64,000 nt of DNA from positions 372,001-436,000 of the forward strand of contig NZ_FTMO01000001.1 in NCBI RefSeq assembly GCF_900156025.1, read 5' to 3'. The position numbers were made by a program, and so were the translations under genes. Below are positions 25,196 through 35,299 of this stretch, in pieces. The stretch's first letter is position 1. Each line of letters opens with the position of its first letter. This DNA is from Allobosea sp. TND4EK4. Lineage in GTDB: Bacteria; Pseudomonadota; Alphaproteobacteria; Rhizobiales; Beijerinckiaceae. Below the pieces are notes generated by a model. That model did not search any database, was not told where the DNA came from, and saw only the letters and a program-made list of their open reading frames with translations.

Positions 25196-26020
25196 ATGAG
25201 CGCATCAACGCTACCCATCGCCGCCGATCTGATGAAGGCGGTGAGCGAGAGCTGCCTGGAAGCGGGCGCGATCGCCTTCGACCTGTTCCGCCCGGGTGAG
25301 AAGACCGCCGCGCGGACCTGGTCGAAGAGCGGCGGCTCGCCGGTCACCGAAGCCGATATCGGGGTCGATACCTTTCTCCGGGTGCGGCTTTCGGCCCTGC
25401 TGCCGGAGGCAGCCTGGCTTTCGGAGGAGACGGCCGACGATGCCCAGCGGCTCTCGCGCCGGCTCGTCTGGGTGGTCGACCCGATCGACGGAACGCGCGC
25501 CTTCATGACCGGCCTGCCGGACTGGGCCGTCTGCGTCGCGCTGCTCGACGAGGGCGAGCCGGTGCTCGGAGTCGTGCATGCGCCGGCCTGCAATGCGACC
25601 TATGGCGCCATCCGGGGCGCAGGCGCCAGGCGCAACGGGAAGCCGATCCGGACGACCGAGCACGAGACGCTCGATGAGGCCCGCATCGCGGGCCCCAAAC
25701 CGATGCTCGACGCGCTCGGCCGCGTGTCCCGGTTCACTCCGGTGGACAAGATTCCGTCCCTGGCGCTGCGGCTTGCGCGCATCGCCGACGGCTCGATCGA
25801 CGCCGGGCTGATCTCGCAGGATTCCCGCGACTGGGACCTGGCGGCGGCCGACCTCGTCCTGCGCGAGGCGGGCGGCGTGCTCAGCGGCGGCCAGGGCGAG
25901 CCCGTGATCTACAACCGGCCGAGCCCGGTCCATGGCATGCTGATGGCAAGCGGAGGGATGTTGGCCCCTTCCCTGCTGCAGGCGCTGCGGCAGTTGCGCG
26001 AACACAGCCAGCCGAGCTGA
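25196..26020 (+). CDS. Inositol-monophosphatase family, 3'(2'),5'-bisphosphate nucleotidase (CysQ-like)
   Basis: The 274-residue enzyme has the Li+-sensitive, Mg2+-dependent phosphatase motifs: SEETADD (77-83), WVVDPIDGTRAF (92-103) and SRDWDLAAADLVLREAGG near 215. These bind the metals and substrate. CysQ homologues hydrolyse 3'-phosphoadenosine 5'-phosphate; other IMPases act on inositol or histidinol phosphate, so the substrate is not certain. ATG 25196 is chosen because residues before it are not conserved. DUF4170 follows 72 nt downstream. Confidence 0.88.
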   Translation: MSASTLPIAADLMKAVSESCLEAGAIAFDLFRPGEKTAARTWSKSGGSPVTEADIGVDTFLRVRLSALLPEAAWLSEETADDAQRLSRRLVWVVDPIDGTRAFMTGLPDWAVCVALLDEGEPVLGVVHAPACNATYGAIRGAGARRNGKPIRTTEHETLDEARIAGPKPMLDALGRVSRFTPVDKIPSLALRLARIADGSIDAGLISQDSRDWDLAAADLVLREAGGVLSGGQGEPVIYNRPSPVHGMLMASGGMLAPSLLQALRQLREHSQPS

Positions 26021-26092
26021 TTTTTTCGCGGCTGCAGCATTCCGCCGTCTCGCGCCTGCCGCTCCGATGGCTTATGGAGGCGCGATACGGCC

Positions 26093-26347
26093 ATGGAGAC
26101 AACGATGAGCGCGGAACCGGACCAGAAGCAGCTTCTTCACCTCGTCTTCGGCGGCGAGCTCGCCTCGCTCGACGGCGTGACCTTCAAGGACCTCTCGAAG
26201 CTCGACATCGTCGGCATTTTCCCGAATTACGCCAGCGCGCACAACGCCTGGAAGGCGAAGGCGCAGCAGACGGTCGACCAGGCGCAGACGCGCTATTTCG
26301 TCGTCCACCTGCACCGGCTGCTCGACCCCGACGCCACAAAGGCCTGA
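26093..26347 (+). CDS. DUF4170 domain-containing protein
   Basis: The 84-residue product matches the small DUF4170 family: LLHLVFGGELASLDGVTFKD, then IVGIFPNYASAHNAWKAKAQ, then RYFVVHLHRLLDP. It could start at 26093 or 26105. It is cytoplasmic, with no known function, and in Hyphomicrobiales it is regularly found just before the acyltransferase-waaA-lpxK group, as here, 16 nt away. Confidence 0.85.
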   Translation: METTMSAEPDQKQLLHLVFGGELASLDGVTFKDLSKLDIVGIFPNYASAHNAWKAKAQQTVDQAQTRYFVVHLHRLLDPDATKA

Positions 26348-26363
26348 CGGGCGCAAACGGACC

Positions 26364-27119
26364 ATGGGCTTCTCGATCCTCAAGACGAAGGTGGCGCAGG
26401 AGACGCTGGGCCGGCTGCTCGCCGGCTATCTGCGCCTCGTGCGCCGCACGAACAGGATCGTCCTGGAGCCCGCCGATATCTACGATGAGGTCCGGCCCGA
26501 GCTGCCCCTGATCTATGCGATGTGGCACGGCCAGCACATCATGATCCCCTTCGCAAAGCCCGACTGGATGCCCGCCGCATCGCTGGTCTCGCGCCATGGA
26601 GATGGCGGGTTCAATGCGATCGCGCTGCGCGAGCTCGGCATCGGCGCCATCCGCGGCTCGGGGGCGCTCGGCAAGAAGATCAGGGAGAAGGGCGGCGCCA
26701 GCGCCTTCCTCGCGATGGTGCGCAAGCTCGCCGCCGGCGAATCCATGGTGCTCACCGCCGACATTCCCAAGCGCGCGCGCATCGCCGGGCCCGGCATCGT
26801 CGCGCTGGCGCGCGCTTCCGGCCGCCCGATCCGGGCCGTGGCGGTGGTGACGAGCCGTCGCATCGACTTCAAGAGTTGGGACCGTGCCTCGATCGGCCTC
26901 CCGTTCGGGCGCGGCGCGATCGTCGTCGGCGAGCCGATCCATGTCGCGCGCGATGCCGACGAGGCGACGCAGGAGGCGGCGCGGCTCGCCGTCCAGGCGA
27001 GCCTCGATGCGGTCCACGCCCGGGCCTACGAGCTGGTCGGCGGCCGCGACCCCGGCGCAGGCCTGCGCGACTTGAATACCACCGCGCCCGCTCTCGCCGC
27101 CGGGGATGCGGCGCGATGA
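26364..27119 (+). CDS. Lysophospholipid acyltransferase family protein (DUF374)
   Basis: The 251-residue product is of the DUF374 branch of LPLAT/LpxL-like acyltransferases. The HG-containing motif is YAMWHGQHIMIPFAKP near residue 54, with SRHGDGGFNAIALRELGIG after it and VLTADIPKRARI near 130. It probably acylates a lipid A or phospholipid intermediate at the inner membrane. Its stop overlaps the waaA start as ATGA, which ties it to lipopolysaccharide synthesis. Confidence 0.87.
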   Translation: MGFSILKTKVAQETLGRLLAGYLRLVRRTNRIVLEPADIYDEVRPELPLIYAMWHGQHIMIPFAKPDWMPAASLVSRHGDGGFNAIALRELGIGAIRGSGALGKKIREKGGASAFLAMVRKLAAGESMVLTADIPKRARIAGPGIVALARASGRPIRAVAVVTSRRIDFKSWDRASIGLPFGRGAIVVGEPIHVARDADEATQEAARLAVQASLDAVHARAYELVGGRDPGAGLRDLNTTAPALAAGDAAR

Positions 27120-28420
27120 GCCGCAAGGGCCTGCCTCTGCGCGTCTACCGGGTGGCCAGCGCGTTGCTGGAGCCCGCGGCCGCCGCGCTTCTGCTGGTGC
27201 GCAAGCGCCGCGGCAAGGAAGACCCCGAGCGACTGGCGGAGCGGCGCGGCACGGCCAGCGTCAAGCGGCCGAACCGGCCGCTGGTCTGGCTGCATGGCGC
27301 CAGCGTCGGCGAGACCGTGACGCTGCTGCCGCTGATCGCGAAGCTGCAGAAGCGGGGCCTTGCCGTGCTGGTCACCTCCGGCACGGTCACCTCGGCGCGG
27401 CTGATGGCCGCGCGGCTGCCGGCTGGGGCGATCCATCAATATCTGCCGCTCGACGTGCCGCGCTATATGCGCCGCTTCCTCGACTATTGGCATCCCGAGC
27501 TCTGCCTGATCTGCGAATCCGAGATCTGGCCGAACCTGCTGATCGAGGCGCAGCGGCGCGCCCTGCCGGTGGTGATGGTCAACGGCCGGATGTCAGAGCG
27601 CTCTTTCGCGCGCTGGTACAAGATGCCGCGCTCCTCGCGCTTCCTGCTCTCCTGCTTCGAGGCCTGCCTCGCGCAGTCACAGGCCGATGCTGAGCGGCTG
27701 GCCCAGCTCGGCGCGCCCCGCGTCAGCGTCGCCGGAAACCTCAAATTCGATGTGCCGGCTCCGCCGGCCGACCCCGATACGCTGGCGATCCTCGACGGGA
27801 TGACAACGGGCCGGCCGGTCTGGATCGCGGCCAGCACGCATCCCGGCGAGGACGAGCTGGTTCTCGGCGCCCATCTTGCGCTGAAGCGCCACCTGCCCAA
27901 GCTTCTGACCATCATCGCGCCGCGCCATCCGCAACGCGGGAGCGATATCGCGGCTCTGGCGGAGGCCAATGGCGTCCCGGTGGCTCGCCGCGCCGGCGGC
28001 GGAAGCCCCGAGCGCGACATCGATCTTTATGTCGCCGACACGCTGAACGAGCTCGGCTTGTTCTATCGCTTGTCGCAGGTCGCCTTCCTCGGCGGCTCGC
28101 TGATCGACGGGATCGGCGGACACAATCCGATCGAACCCGCCAAGCTTGGCTGCGCGCTGCTGCATGGGCCGTTCGTCCACAACAATGCCGAGATCTTCGC
28201 TGCCTTCGACCAGGGCGGCGGGTCGCGCGAGGTGGCGGATGCCCAGGCGCTCGCCGGCGCGGTTCACCGCTGGCTGAACGATCCGGCGAGCGCGCGGCAG
28301 GCGGCGCGCGCCGCCGCCCAGACGGCCCACCAACTCGGCGGGGCGATCAACCGCACGCTGCAGGCGATCGAGCCGTTGCTGATGCGGGCCGCGCTGGAGC
28401 AACGCGAGACCGCGCCCTGA
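27116..28420 (+). CDS. waaA: 3-deoxy-D-manno-octulosonic acid transferase
   Basis: The 434-residue glycosyltransferase adds Kdo to lipid IVA. Landmarks are WLHGASVGETVTLLPLI with the active-site Glu (about 57-73), ESEIWPNLL near 140, AASTHPGEDELVL near 240 and GGSLIDGIGGHNPIEPAKLG in the nucleotide-binding half near 330. A single N-terminal hydrophobic anchor is present. It is coupled to its neighbours on both sides: ATGA with the acyltransferase and TGATG with lpxK. Confidence 0.95.
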   Translation: MSRKGLPLRVYRVASALLEPAAAALLLVRKRRGKEDPERLAERRGTASVKRPNRPLVWLHGASVGETVTLLPLIAKLQKRGLAVLVTSGTVTSARLMAARLPAGAIHQYLPLDVPRYMRRFLDYWHPELCLICESEIWPNLLIEAQRRALPVVMVNGRMSERSFARWYKMPRSSRFLLSCFEACLAQSQADAERLAQLGAPRVSVAGNLKFDVPAPPADPDTLAILDGMTTGRPVWIAASTHPGEDELVLGAHLALKRHLPKLLTIIAPRHPQRGSDIAALAEANGVPVARRAGGGSPERDIDLYVADTLNELGLFYRLSQVAFLGGSLIDGIGGHNPIEPAKLGCALLHGPFVHNNAEIFAAFDQGGGSREVADAQALAGAVHRWLNDPASARQAARAAAQTAHQLGGAINRTLQAIEPLLMRAALEQRETAP

Positions 28421-29436
28421 TGCCGGCGGCGCCGGCCTTCTGGTGGCGTGAAAAGCCTTCGCCGCTCGCCCGGCTGCTCGCACCTCTCGGCGCGCTCTAT
28501 GGCCGGATCACCTTGCGGCGCATGCGCCGGCAGGGCGAGGATTGCGGGGTACCCGTGATCTGCGTCGGCAATTTCATCGCCGGTGGGGCCGGCAAGACAC
28601 CCACTGCGATCGCCATCGCCGGCCGCCTCGCGCAACGCGGGGAGGCGCCCTTCGTGCTGATGCGGGGCTATGGCGGTCGGCTCGCCGGCCCGGTCGAGGT
28701 CGACCCCGCGCATCATGCGGCAGCCGATGTCGGCGACGAGCCCCTTCTAATGGCGCGCCACGCGCGCACGGTGATCGCGCGCGACCGCAAGGCGGGCGCG
28801 GCGCTGGCACGGCAGGCTGGCGCCAGCGTCATCGTGATGGATGACGGCCTGCAGAATCCGGCTCTTGCCAAGACCCTGAGGCTCGCAGTCGTCGATGGAG
28901 GCAGCGGCATCGGGAACGGGCTATGCCTGCCGGCCGGGCCGCTCAGGGCTCCACTGGCGGGGCAACTCGAGCAGACCGATGCGCTGGTCCTGATCGGGAG
29001 CGGGACCGCGGGGCAAAAGGTGGGACGGCAGGCGCCGGGCAAGCCGCTCCTGCGCGCCCGGCTCCAGCCGGATGCGGCGGCGGCCGAGCGCCTGTGCGGC
29101 CAGCGCGTATTGGCGCTGTCGGGAATCGGGCGGCCGGAGAAGTTCCGGGAGACGCTGGACCTGATCGGTGCCGATATCGTCGCCGAGCAGCCTTTCGGCG
29201 ATCATCACGCCTATACGGCGGCGGATGTGGACGATGTCGTGGCGCAGGCCCGGACGCTCGGCGCGCTGGTCGCGACCACAGAGAAGGACATGACAAAGCT
29301 CGCCGCTCTCTGGCCGGCGCAAGCCGCTGCGATGCTGGTGGCGGTGCCGGTGACGCTCGTCTTCGAGGAGCCGGCGGCGATCGAGGCTCTGCTGGATGCC
29401 GTTTCAGGCACGGCCCGCGCGACGGAGCCGCAATAG
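28420..29436 (+). CDS. lpxK: Tetraacyldisaccharide 4'-kinase
   Basis: The 338-residue membrane-associated kinase phosphorylates the lipid A disaccharide. The Walker A loop is GGAGKTPT at 55-62. The catalytic region includes VMDDGLQNPALAKTLRLAVV in part near 145, and ATTEKDMTKL lies near the C terminus. The start shares one base with the waaA stop. The end overlaps the antisense DUF2093 gene by 33 nt. Confidence 0.95.
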   Translation: MPAAPAFWWREKPSPLARLLAPLGALYGRITLRRMRRQGEDCGVPVICVGNFIAGGAGKTPTAIAIAGRLAQRGEAPFVLMRGYGGRLAGPVEVDPAHHAAADVGDEPLLMARHARTVIARDRKAGAALARQAGASVIVMDDGLQNPALAKTLRLAVVDGGSGIGNGLCLPAGPLRAPLAGQLEQTDALVLIGSGTAGQKVGRQAPGKPLLRARLQPDAAAAERLCGQRVLALSGIGRPEKFRETLDLIGADIVAEQPFGDHHAYTAADVDDVVAQARTLGALVATTEKDMTKLAALWPAQAAAMLVAVPVTLVFEEPAAIEALLDAVSGTARATEPQ

Positions 29437-29625
29437 CGCGGCCTCGGGCGTGGCGTAGGGCTCCTGCCATTCCACCGACCAGTAGCGCAGGTCGTCGAGG
29501 CGGATCGGCGCGCCGGTCACGGCGCAGCGCACGAACGAGCCCGGCCTGACCACGCGGAACTCGCCATGGCCATAATCGAGGGCGGCCTCGGGGCCGGGTG
29601 TCGGAGGCCGTTCGCTGATGTTCAT
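29404..29625 (-). CDS. DUF2093 domain-containing protein
   Basis: The 73-residue product matches DUF2093: DYGHGEFRVVRPGSFVRCAV, then TGAPIRLDDLRYWSVEWQEP and YATPEAALLR. It is a small cytoplasmic protein without known function. A gene of this kind commonly lies antisense next to lpxK in this order. The C-terminal codons overlap the lpxK end. Confidence 0.85.
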   Translation of the reverse strand: MNISERPPTPGPEAALDYGHGEFRVVRPGSFVRCAVTGAPIRLDDLRYWSVEWQEPYATPEAALLRLRRAGRA

Positions 29626-29718
29626 CAAACTTGCATCAAATCGTTGATTTGCGACGCGGAAAGCCGGAATAGTCAACCTCCCGGTCCCTCTTGGAACTTC
29701 ATAAACCTCTCGTTGGCG

Positions 29719-30561
29719 ATGTCCAGTCTGTGGCGCCTCCTGGCGTGCATGTTCAGTCTCGTGCTCACCGTCCCGCTGGCGCTTGCCAGCGGCTACGAGC
29801 GCGTCGAGATTCCAATGGATGGCGGCCTTCTCGACGGGGTGATGTTCCGCCCGGCGGGGACAGGTCCCTTTCCCGCCGTCGTCGCGCTGCATGGCTGCGG
29901 CGGGCTTTGGCGCGAACCCGGAAAGCTGTCGCTGCGCCACAGCGACTGGGGCGAGAGGCTCGCGGCGACCGGCTTCGTCGTGCTGATGCCGGACAGCTAC
30001 GGCTCGCGCGGGCTGGGCTCGCAATGCGGCGTCAAGGATCTCACCGTGCGGGCCGGGCGCGAGCGCACCGGCGATGTCGCGGCCGCGCGCCTTTTCCTGC
30101 AGCAGCGCGCCGACGTCAGGCCGGCGGCCATCTCCCTGATCGGCTGGTCTGGCGGCGGCTCGACCGTGTTGAACGCGGTGCGGAAGGACAAGGCGCCGAA
30201 CGACGGCAAACCGGATTTCCGCCGGGCGGTCACCTTCTATCCCGGCTGCCGGGCGCAATCGGAGACGCCGAGCTTCGCGGTCAGGATGCCGCTGCTGATC
30301 CTGATGGGGGCGGATGACGACTGGACGCCGGTCGCGCCCTGCAGCTACCTTACAAGAGCTGCGCAGATGCGCGGCGAGGCGGTCGAACTCGTGACCTATC
30401 CGGGCGCCGTGCATGATTTCGACCATCCGCGGCTCGATCTCAAGGAGCGCGAGAACGTCGCCTTCTCCGCCAGCGGCACCGGCAAGGTGACGGTGGGCAC
30501 CAACCCGGCCGCGCGCGCCGACGCGCTGAAGCGGGTGGAGAGTTTCCTGAAGGCGAACTGA
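29719..30561 (+). CDS. Secreted dienelactone-hydrolase-like protein
   Basis: The 280-residue product has a signal peptide (MSSLWRLLACMFSLVLTVP, cleavage near ALASG, about residue 24). An alpha/beta-hydrolase domain follows with VVALHGCGGLWREP, the nucleophile motif IGWSGGGST, the acid in LMGADDDWTPV and the His in AVHDFDH. The pattern fits the dienelactone hydrolase family, though the nucleophile is Ser rather than Cys. It probably acts in the periplasm on esters. It is divergent from DUF2093. Confidence 0.87.
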   Translation: MSSLWRLLACMFSLVLTVPLALASGYERVEIPMDGGLLDGVMFRPAGTGPFPAVVALHGCGGLWREPGKLSLRHSDWGERLAATGFVVLMPDSYGSRGLGSQCGVKDLTVRAGRERTGDVAAARLFLQQRADVRPAAISLIGWSGGGSTVLNAVRKDKAPNDGKPDFRRAVTFYPGCRAQSETPSFAVRMPLLILMGADDDWTPVAPCSYLTRAAQMRGEAVELVTYPGAVHDFDHPRLDLKERENVAFSASGTGKVTVGTNPAARADALKRVESFLKAN

Positions 30562-30611
30562 GCCGGCCCGGCTGACGTCATGCCCGGGTGCCGAGCCCGA
30601 GACTAACGCTC

Positions 30612-32222
30612 TCAGAACAGATCGCCCTGGGCCGTCTTCGGCATCTCCTTGCGCGCCGGCCGCGGCTGCGGGCGGCTCACCTTGCCCGTGCCGATGCTGG
30701 TGCCCGCGCCACCCGCGACGATCGCGCCGAAATGGCCGTCGCTGACCTGCACGTCGAGAAGCCGGCCGGGTTCCGCCTGTGCCACTCCGCGCACCAGGGC
30801 GCCGCTCTCGTCCCGGATGAGTGCATAGCCGCGGGCGAGCACGGCCGCAGGCCCGAGCGAGCGGATCAGCGCCCAGAGCGAGGCCAGCCGCTCGGTCCGC
30901 TTCGCCAGCGCCTGGGCGAAGGCGCGTTGCCCCCTCTCAGCGATCTGCGCGCTGCGCTCGCGGCGTCTCAGGAGGGACTGGGCGAGCGCGTTGCGCATCC
31001 GCGTGTCCAGCACCTCGATGCGGGCGCGCTCGGTCGCGATGCGGGTGCGCTCGGCCGCCACCGCGTTGCTGCGGGCCGCTGCGAGCACGCGGCCGAAGCC
31101 CGCGAGTTCGGCGCGCAGACGCGCCAGCCGCACACGCGGCGAGTTCTCTGCGAGGCGACGCGCGACATTCTGAAGCTGGATTTCATGAGCGCGGGCATTG
31201 CGGGCCAGCGCCGGCGCGAGCCGCGTTGCTGCAAGGTCGAGGCGCTGGCGCGGGCCGGACAGCACCGCCTCCGGCCCAGGCAAGGCGCGGGCCAGCGCGC
31301 GCAGGTCGCCGCGGCGGCGGTCGGAGAGGCGGCGCATCGCGCCGGCATGGCGGCGGGCGAGATCGGCGATGGACGCCATCAGCTCGGCGCGAACCGGCAC
31401 GACCTTCTCGGCCGCGCCAGTCGGGGTGGGCGCCCGCAGATCGGCGGCATGGTCGATCAGCGTCCAGTCGGTCTCGTGTCCTACCGCCGAGACCAGCGGG
31501 ATGCGAGAGTCGGCGGCGGCGCGAACCACCACTTCCTCGTTGAAGCCCATCAGATCTTCGAGCGAGCCGCCGCCGCGCGCCACGATCAGCACGTCCGGCC
31601 GCGGAATGCGGCCCTGCTCGGCCAGGGCATTGAAGCCGGTAATGGCGTTGGCGACTTCGGCCGCGCTGGTCTCACCCTGCACCCTGACCGGCCAGACCAG
31701 GACATGGCGCGGAAAGCGGTCCTCCAGCCGGTGCAGGATATCGCGGATGACGGCGCCGGTCGGGGATGTGACGACCCCGATCACGCGCGGCAGATAAGGG
31801 ATGGCGCGCTTGCGCTCCTCCGCGAACAGGCCTTCCGCCGCCAGCCGCTTGCGGCGCTCGTCGAGCAGGGCCATCAGCGCGCCGATGCCGGCAGGCTCCA
31901 GCGAATCGATGACGATCTGGTAGCTCGACTTGCCGGCGAAGGTGGTGATCTTGCCGGTGGCGATGACCTCCAGACCTTCCTGGGGCCGGGTCTTCAGCCG
32001 CGCGAAGACGCCCTTCCAGATCACCGCGTCGATCTTGGCGTTGGCGTCCTTCAGCGAGAAATAGACATGGCCCGAGGAGACAGGGCCGCGATAGCCGGAG
32101 ATCTCGCCGCGTACGCGCACGAAGCCGAAGGAATCCTCGATGGTGCGCTTCAGCGCGCCCGATAGATCGGAGACCGACCATTCGGGGGCGTTGCCGGCGG
32201 GCTTCTGCGACTCGCTGTCCAT
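30612..32222 (-). CDS. xseA: Exodeoxyribonuclease VII large subunit
   Basis: The 536-residue protein is the catalytic subunit of exonuclease VII. It has an N-terminal OB fold ([20 protein letters not shown] and [17 protein letters not shown]), the catalytic domain with [15 protein letters not shown] and [23 protein letters not shown] in part, a long Arg-rich coiled-coil (about 290-440), and a C-terminal tail with [12 protein letters not shown] 32222 matches the conserved N terminus. It is divergent from purD. An antisense extension of the frame as far as 34106 is not coding. Confidence 0.95.
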   Translation of the reverse strand: MDSESQKPAGNAPEWSVSDLSGALKRTIEDSFGFVRVRGEISGYRGPVSSGHVYFSLKDANAKIDAVIWKGVFARLKTRPQEGLEVIATGKITTFAGKSSYQIVIDSLEPAGIGALMALLDERRKRLAAEGLFAEERKRAIPYLPRVIGVVTSPTGAVIRDILHRLEDRFPRHVLVWPVRVQGETSAAEVANAITGFNALAEQGRIPRPDVLIVARGGGSLEDLMGFNEEVVVRAAADSRIPLVSAVGHETDWTLIDHAADLRAPTPTGAAEKVVPVRAELMASIADLARRHAGAMRRLSDRRRGDLRALARALPGPEAVLSGPRQRLDLAATRLAPALARNARAHEIQLQNVARRLAENSPRVRLARLRAELAGFGRVLAAARSNAVAAERTRIATERARIEVLDTRMRNALAQSLLRRRERSAQIAERGQRAFAQALAKRTERLASLWALIRSLGPAAVLARGYALIRDESGALVRGVAQAEPGRLLDVQVSDGHFGAIVAGGAGTSIGTGKVSRPQPRPARKEMPKTAQGDLF

Positions 32223-32345
32223 GGACGGACCATAGCGGCGGGAAAGCGGAGGCAGAAGCGTTGCGGCAGCAGCGGCGGGGCGGTATTGCGGCGCACGAGC
32301 CGTCATCCCCAAGATGAGGCTCGCCCAGTCAGCGGAGGCGGCGCC

Positions 32346-33623
32346 ATGAAGATTCTTCTGATCGGGTCCGGGGGACGCGAGCATGCGCTGGCCTGGGCGA
32401 TCTCGGCCTCGCCGCTCTGCGACCAGCTCTTCATCGCGCCGGGCAATCCCGGCACGGCGCAATGCGGCGAGAACGTGGTGATCGACATCGCCGATCACCA
32501 GGCGGTCGTCGCCTTCTGCCGCCTCCAGGGCGTCGGCCTTGTCGTGGTCGGGCCGGAGGGACCCCTGGTCGCCGGTATCGCCGATGATCTCCGCGCCGCC
32601 GGCATCAAGACCTTCGGGCCTTCCAGGGACGCAGCACAGCTCGAAGGCTCCAAGGGCTTCACCAAGGAGCTCTGCGCACAGTTCAATATTCCGACCGCCG
32701 CCTTCGGCCGCTTCTCGACCGCCGATACGGCCAAGGCCTATGTCGCGCGGCAAGGCGCGCCCATCGTGATCAAGGCGGACGGGCTCGCCGCCGGCAAGGG
32801 CGTGGTGATGGCGGAAACGCTGGACGAAGCCAATGCCGCGATCGAGATGATGTTCGCCGGCGGGCTCGGCGCCGCCGGAGCCGAGGTCGTGATCGAGGAG
32901 TGGATGCAGGGCGAGGAGGCGAGCTTCTTTGCGATCTGCGACGGCGCGCACGCGCTGCCGCTCGCCTCGGCTCAGGACCACAAGCGTGTCGGCGAGGGCG
33001 ACACCGGCCCCAATACCGGCGGCATGGGCGCCTATTCGCCCGCCCCGGTGATGACGCCGGAGCTGGAGCAGCGGGTGATGACCGAGATCATCCACCCGAC
33101 GCTGGCCGGCATGGCCAAGCGCGGCATGCCGTTCCAGGGCGTGCTCTTCGCCGGGGTGATGATCACGGCGCAGGGGCCGAAGCTGATCGAATACAATGTC
33201 CGCTTCGGCGATCCGGAATGCGAGGTGCTGATGCCGCGGCTGATGAGCGACATCGTGCCGGCGCTGCTCGCCGCCTGCGATGGCGTGCTCGGCTCGGTCG
33301 ACCTGCGCTGGAAGGATCAGGCGGCCCTGACGGTGGTCATGGCGGCGAAGGGCTATCCGGCCAGGCCCGAGACCGGCAGCGTGATCCGCGGTGTCGACAG
33401 GGCGGAGGCGCAGGGCGACGTGCTGGTCTTCCATGCCGGGACCGCGCAAAAGGGCGGCGATCTCGTCTCGGCCGGCGGTCGCGTGCTCAACATCGTCGCA
33501 ATGGGCAAGAGCGTCAGCGAGGCGCAGGCGAAGGCTTACCGGGCTGTGGATGCCATCGATTGGCCGGAAGGCTTCTGCCGCCGCGACATCGGCTGGCAGG
33601 CGGTGAAGCGCGAGCAGGGCTGA
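32346..33623 (+). CDS. purD: Phosphoribosylamine-glycine ligase
   Basis: The 425-residue ATP-grasp enzyme carries out the second step of purine synthesis. Landmarks are the N-terminal [13 protein letters not shown] (4-16), the ATP-grasp parts [20 protein letters not shown] and [21 protein letters not shown] in part, and [13 protein letters not shown] near 290. GGAGGCGGC precedes the ATG. Full length and intact. Confidence 0.96.
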   Translation: MKILLIGSGGREHALAWAISASPLCDQLFIAPGNPGTAQCGENVVIDIADHQAVVAFCRLQGVGLVVVGPEGPLVAGIADDLRAAGIKTFGPSRDAAQLEGSKGFTKELCAQFNIPTAAFGRFSTADTAKAYVARQGAPIVIKADGLAAGKGVVMAETLDEANAAIEMMFAGGLGAAGAEVVIEEWMQGEEASFFAICDGAHALPLASAQDHKRVGEGDTGPNTGGMGAYSPAPVMTPELEQRVMTEIIHPTLAGMAKRGMPFQGVLFAGVMITAQGPKLIEYNVRFGDPECEVLMPRLMSDIVPALLAACDGVLGSVDLRWKDQAALTVVMAAKGYPARPETGSVIRGVDRAEAQGDVLVFHAGTAQKGGDLVSAGGRVLNIVAMGKSVSEAQAKAYRAVDAIDWPEGFCRRDIGWQAVKREQG

Positions 33624-33635
33624 GCCGAGCCGCTT

Positions 33636-34541
33636 GTGAGCCACGGCGCGGAAGGCCAGATTGCGGTCATGGCCAGCGCGATCGACAGCTCCTCTCCTGC
33701 CGCAGTGGGCACCGGCTCTCAGCTCGCCCTGGTGCTGGGTGCGGGCGGCGCGCGGGGGCTGAGCCAGATCGCAGTTCTGGAAGCGCTGGACGAGCTGGGC
33801 GTGCGGCCGGCGCTCATCGCCGGCTGCTCGATCGGCGCGATCATCGGCGCGGCCTATGCGGCGGGGATTTCGGGCGCGGCGCTGCGCGCGCATGTGCTGT
33901 CCAGCTTCGGCGACCGCGCGCGCGTCATCCAGAGGCTCCTCGACGCCCGCATCGGCAAGCTCGCGGACCTGATGCGCGGTCTTGGAAACCCGGTGCTGAT
34001 CGATGGCGAGAGGCTGCTCGACCTGTTCTGGCCGGAGGCCGTGCCGGACCGCTTCGAGGAGCTCGATATCCCCTTCACCGCAACCGCGGCCGATTATCAC
34101 CGCCATACCGAGGTGAGGCTGTCGCAGGGGCCGCTGACTCCGGCTGTCGCCGCCTCGCTCGCGATTCCGGGGCTCGTGCGGCCGGTTTCTCTGGGCGGGC
34201 AGGTGCTGATCGATGGCGGGGCGATCAATCCCCTGCCCTATGAAGCGCTGCTGGCGCCGGACCGGGTCGTGCTCGCGGTCGATGTCAGCGCGCCGCCTTC
34301 GGGCAGCGGCGAGGCGCGCATTCCCGGCGCGGTCGAGGCCATCGTCGGCGCCTCGCAGATCCTGACCCGCTCGCTCGTCCAGCGCATGGTGGTCCGCCAG
34401 CCTCCGGACATCCTGATCCGCACGGCGCTGGAAGGCATTGGCGGGCTCGACTTCTTCAAGGCGAGGGCGATCCTGGCAGCAGCCGAGCCGCTGAAGGACG
34501 AGGTCAAGCGGGCTCTGGAAGCCGCGCTCTCATTGCGCTGA
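33636..34541 (+). CDS. Patatin-like phospholipase family protein
   Basis: The 301-residue product has the patatin catalytic dyad: oxyanion loop GAGGARG (36-41), nucleophile motif GCSIG with Ser at about 65, and the Asp in LIDGGAINPL. It resembles the RssA/YlbK type of cytoplasmic or membrane-associated lipases. The GTG at 33636 and the ATG at 33669 are both possible starts. It starts 12 nt after purD, and its 3' end overlaps the convergent ArsR-type gene by 38 nt. Confidence 0.88.
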   Translation: MSHGAEGQIAVMASAIDSSSPAAVGTGSQLALVLGAGGARGLSQIAVLEALDELGVRPALIAGCSIGAIIGAAYAAGISGAALRAHVLSSFGDRARVIQRLLDARIGKLADLMRGLGNPVLIDGERLLDLFWPEAVPDRFEELDIPFTATAADYHRHTEVRLSQGPLTPAVAASLAIPGLVRPVSLGGQVLIDGGAINPLPYEALLAPDRVVLAVDVSAPPSGSGEARIPGAVEAIVGASQILTRSLVQRMVVRQPPDILIRTALEGIGGLDFFKARAILAAAEPLKDEVKRALEAALSLR

Positions 34542-35268
34542 CCGCTTCCTCCGGCGCATCGCAGCGAAAACCGGGCAGCGCCTCCGCCAGCGCCGCGCGG
34601 CCTGCCTCGGTCAGGATCAGCGCACGGCTGTCCTTGAGGCGGAGCGTCCAGCCCGCCTCGAAGCAGCGGCAAGCCAGCGCCGCCGCCAGATGCCCGGCCA
34701 GATGCGGGCGGCGCTCGCTCCAGTCGAGGCAGGGGCGCAGGGCGGCTCGGCCGGGCCTCGCCCGCGCCTCCGGATCGACGCCCAGCGCGGCAAAGACGGC
34801 CTTGCCCGAGGCTGTCAGCGCATAGCCGCCCTCCCCGGCTGAGAGATGGCCTCCCGACATCAGCGCATCATGGATGGCGATGCCGAGCCGCCCGGCGAAA
34901 TGGTCGTAGCAGGTGCGGGCCTGCGCCAGCTGCGCGCCGACGCGCTGTGGCAGGCGTCGGCCGCCATCGCGGTTTGCCAGCACCATCAGCCCCTCCAGCG
35001 CCGCGGCGACCTCCAGGCCGGCCAGCCGGAAATACCGGTGGCGCCCCTGGCTCGCGACCTCGATCAGCCCGCCCTGCATCAGCTTGGCGAGATGGCCGCT
35101 CGCCGTCTGCGGGGCGACGCCGGCCAGCCAAGCCAGCTCCTTGGCCGTCAAAGCGCGCCCGTCCATGAGGGCGTGCAGCATATTGGCCCGGGCCGGATCG
35201 CCCATCAGATGGGCGATTTCGGCTAGAGAGGGAGAGGCATGGGCGCTTGGCTTGCTCATGGCCGCCAT
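34504..35268 (-). CDS. ArsR-type HTH transcriptional regulator, two-domain
   Basis: The 254-residue product has an ArsR-type winged helix at about 15-90: IAHLMGDPARANMLHALMDG, then KELAWLAGVAPQTASGHLAK, then the wing ASQGRHRYFRLAG. It is followed by about 150 residues with a second region containing ALTASGKAVFAALGV and LTEAGRAALAE. It is twice as long as a simple ArsR protein and has no obvious metal-binding CxC. It is divergent from the TSUP permease, and the intergenic region holds a 26-bp dyad at 35300-35325. Start at 35259 is an alternative. Confidence 0.83.
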   Translation of the reverse strand: MAAMSKPSAHASPSLAEIAHLMGDPARANMLHALMDGRALTAKELAWLAGVAPQTASGHLAKLMQGGLIEVASQGRHRYFRLAGLEVAAALEGLMVLANRDGGRRLPQRVGAQLAQARTCYDHFAGRLGIAIHDALMSGGHLSAGEGGYALTASGKAVFAALGVDPEARARPGRAALRPCLDWSERRPHLAGHLAAALACRCFEAGWTLRLKDSRALILTEAGRAALAEALPGFRCDAPEEAVSAMRARLPEPA

Positions 35269-35299
35269 GATGCGTGGAACGGCTCCGGCTTCAAGCGCG

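Noticed and set aside
26008-26027. CAGC-CGA-GCTG hairpin with T-run after the CysQ-like gene
   Set aside because: A 4-bp stem is too weak, and part of it is inside the coding sequence.
32223-34106. Long open frame antisense to purD and the patatin gene, continuous with xseA
   Set aside because: It is a high-GC read-through. XseA homology begins at 32222, and the antisense region codes for two clear enzymes on the plus strand.
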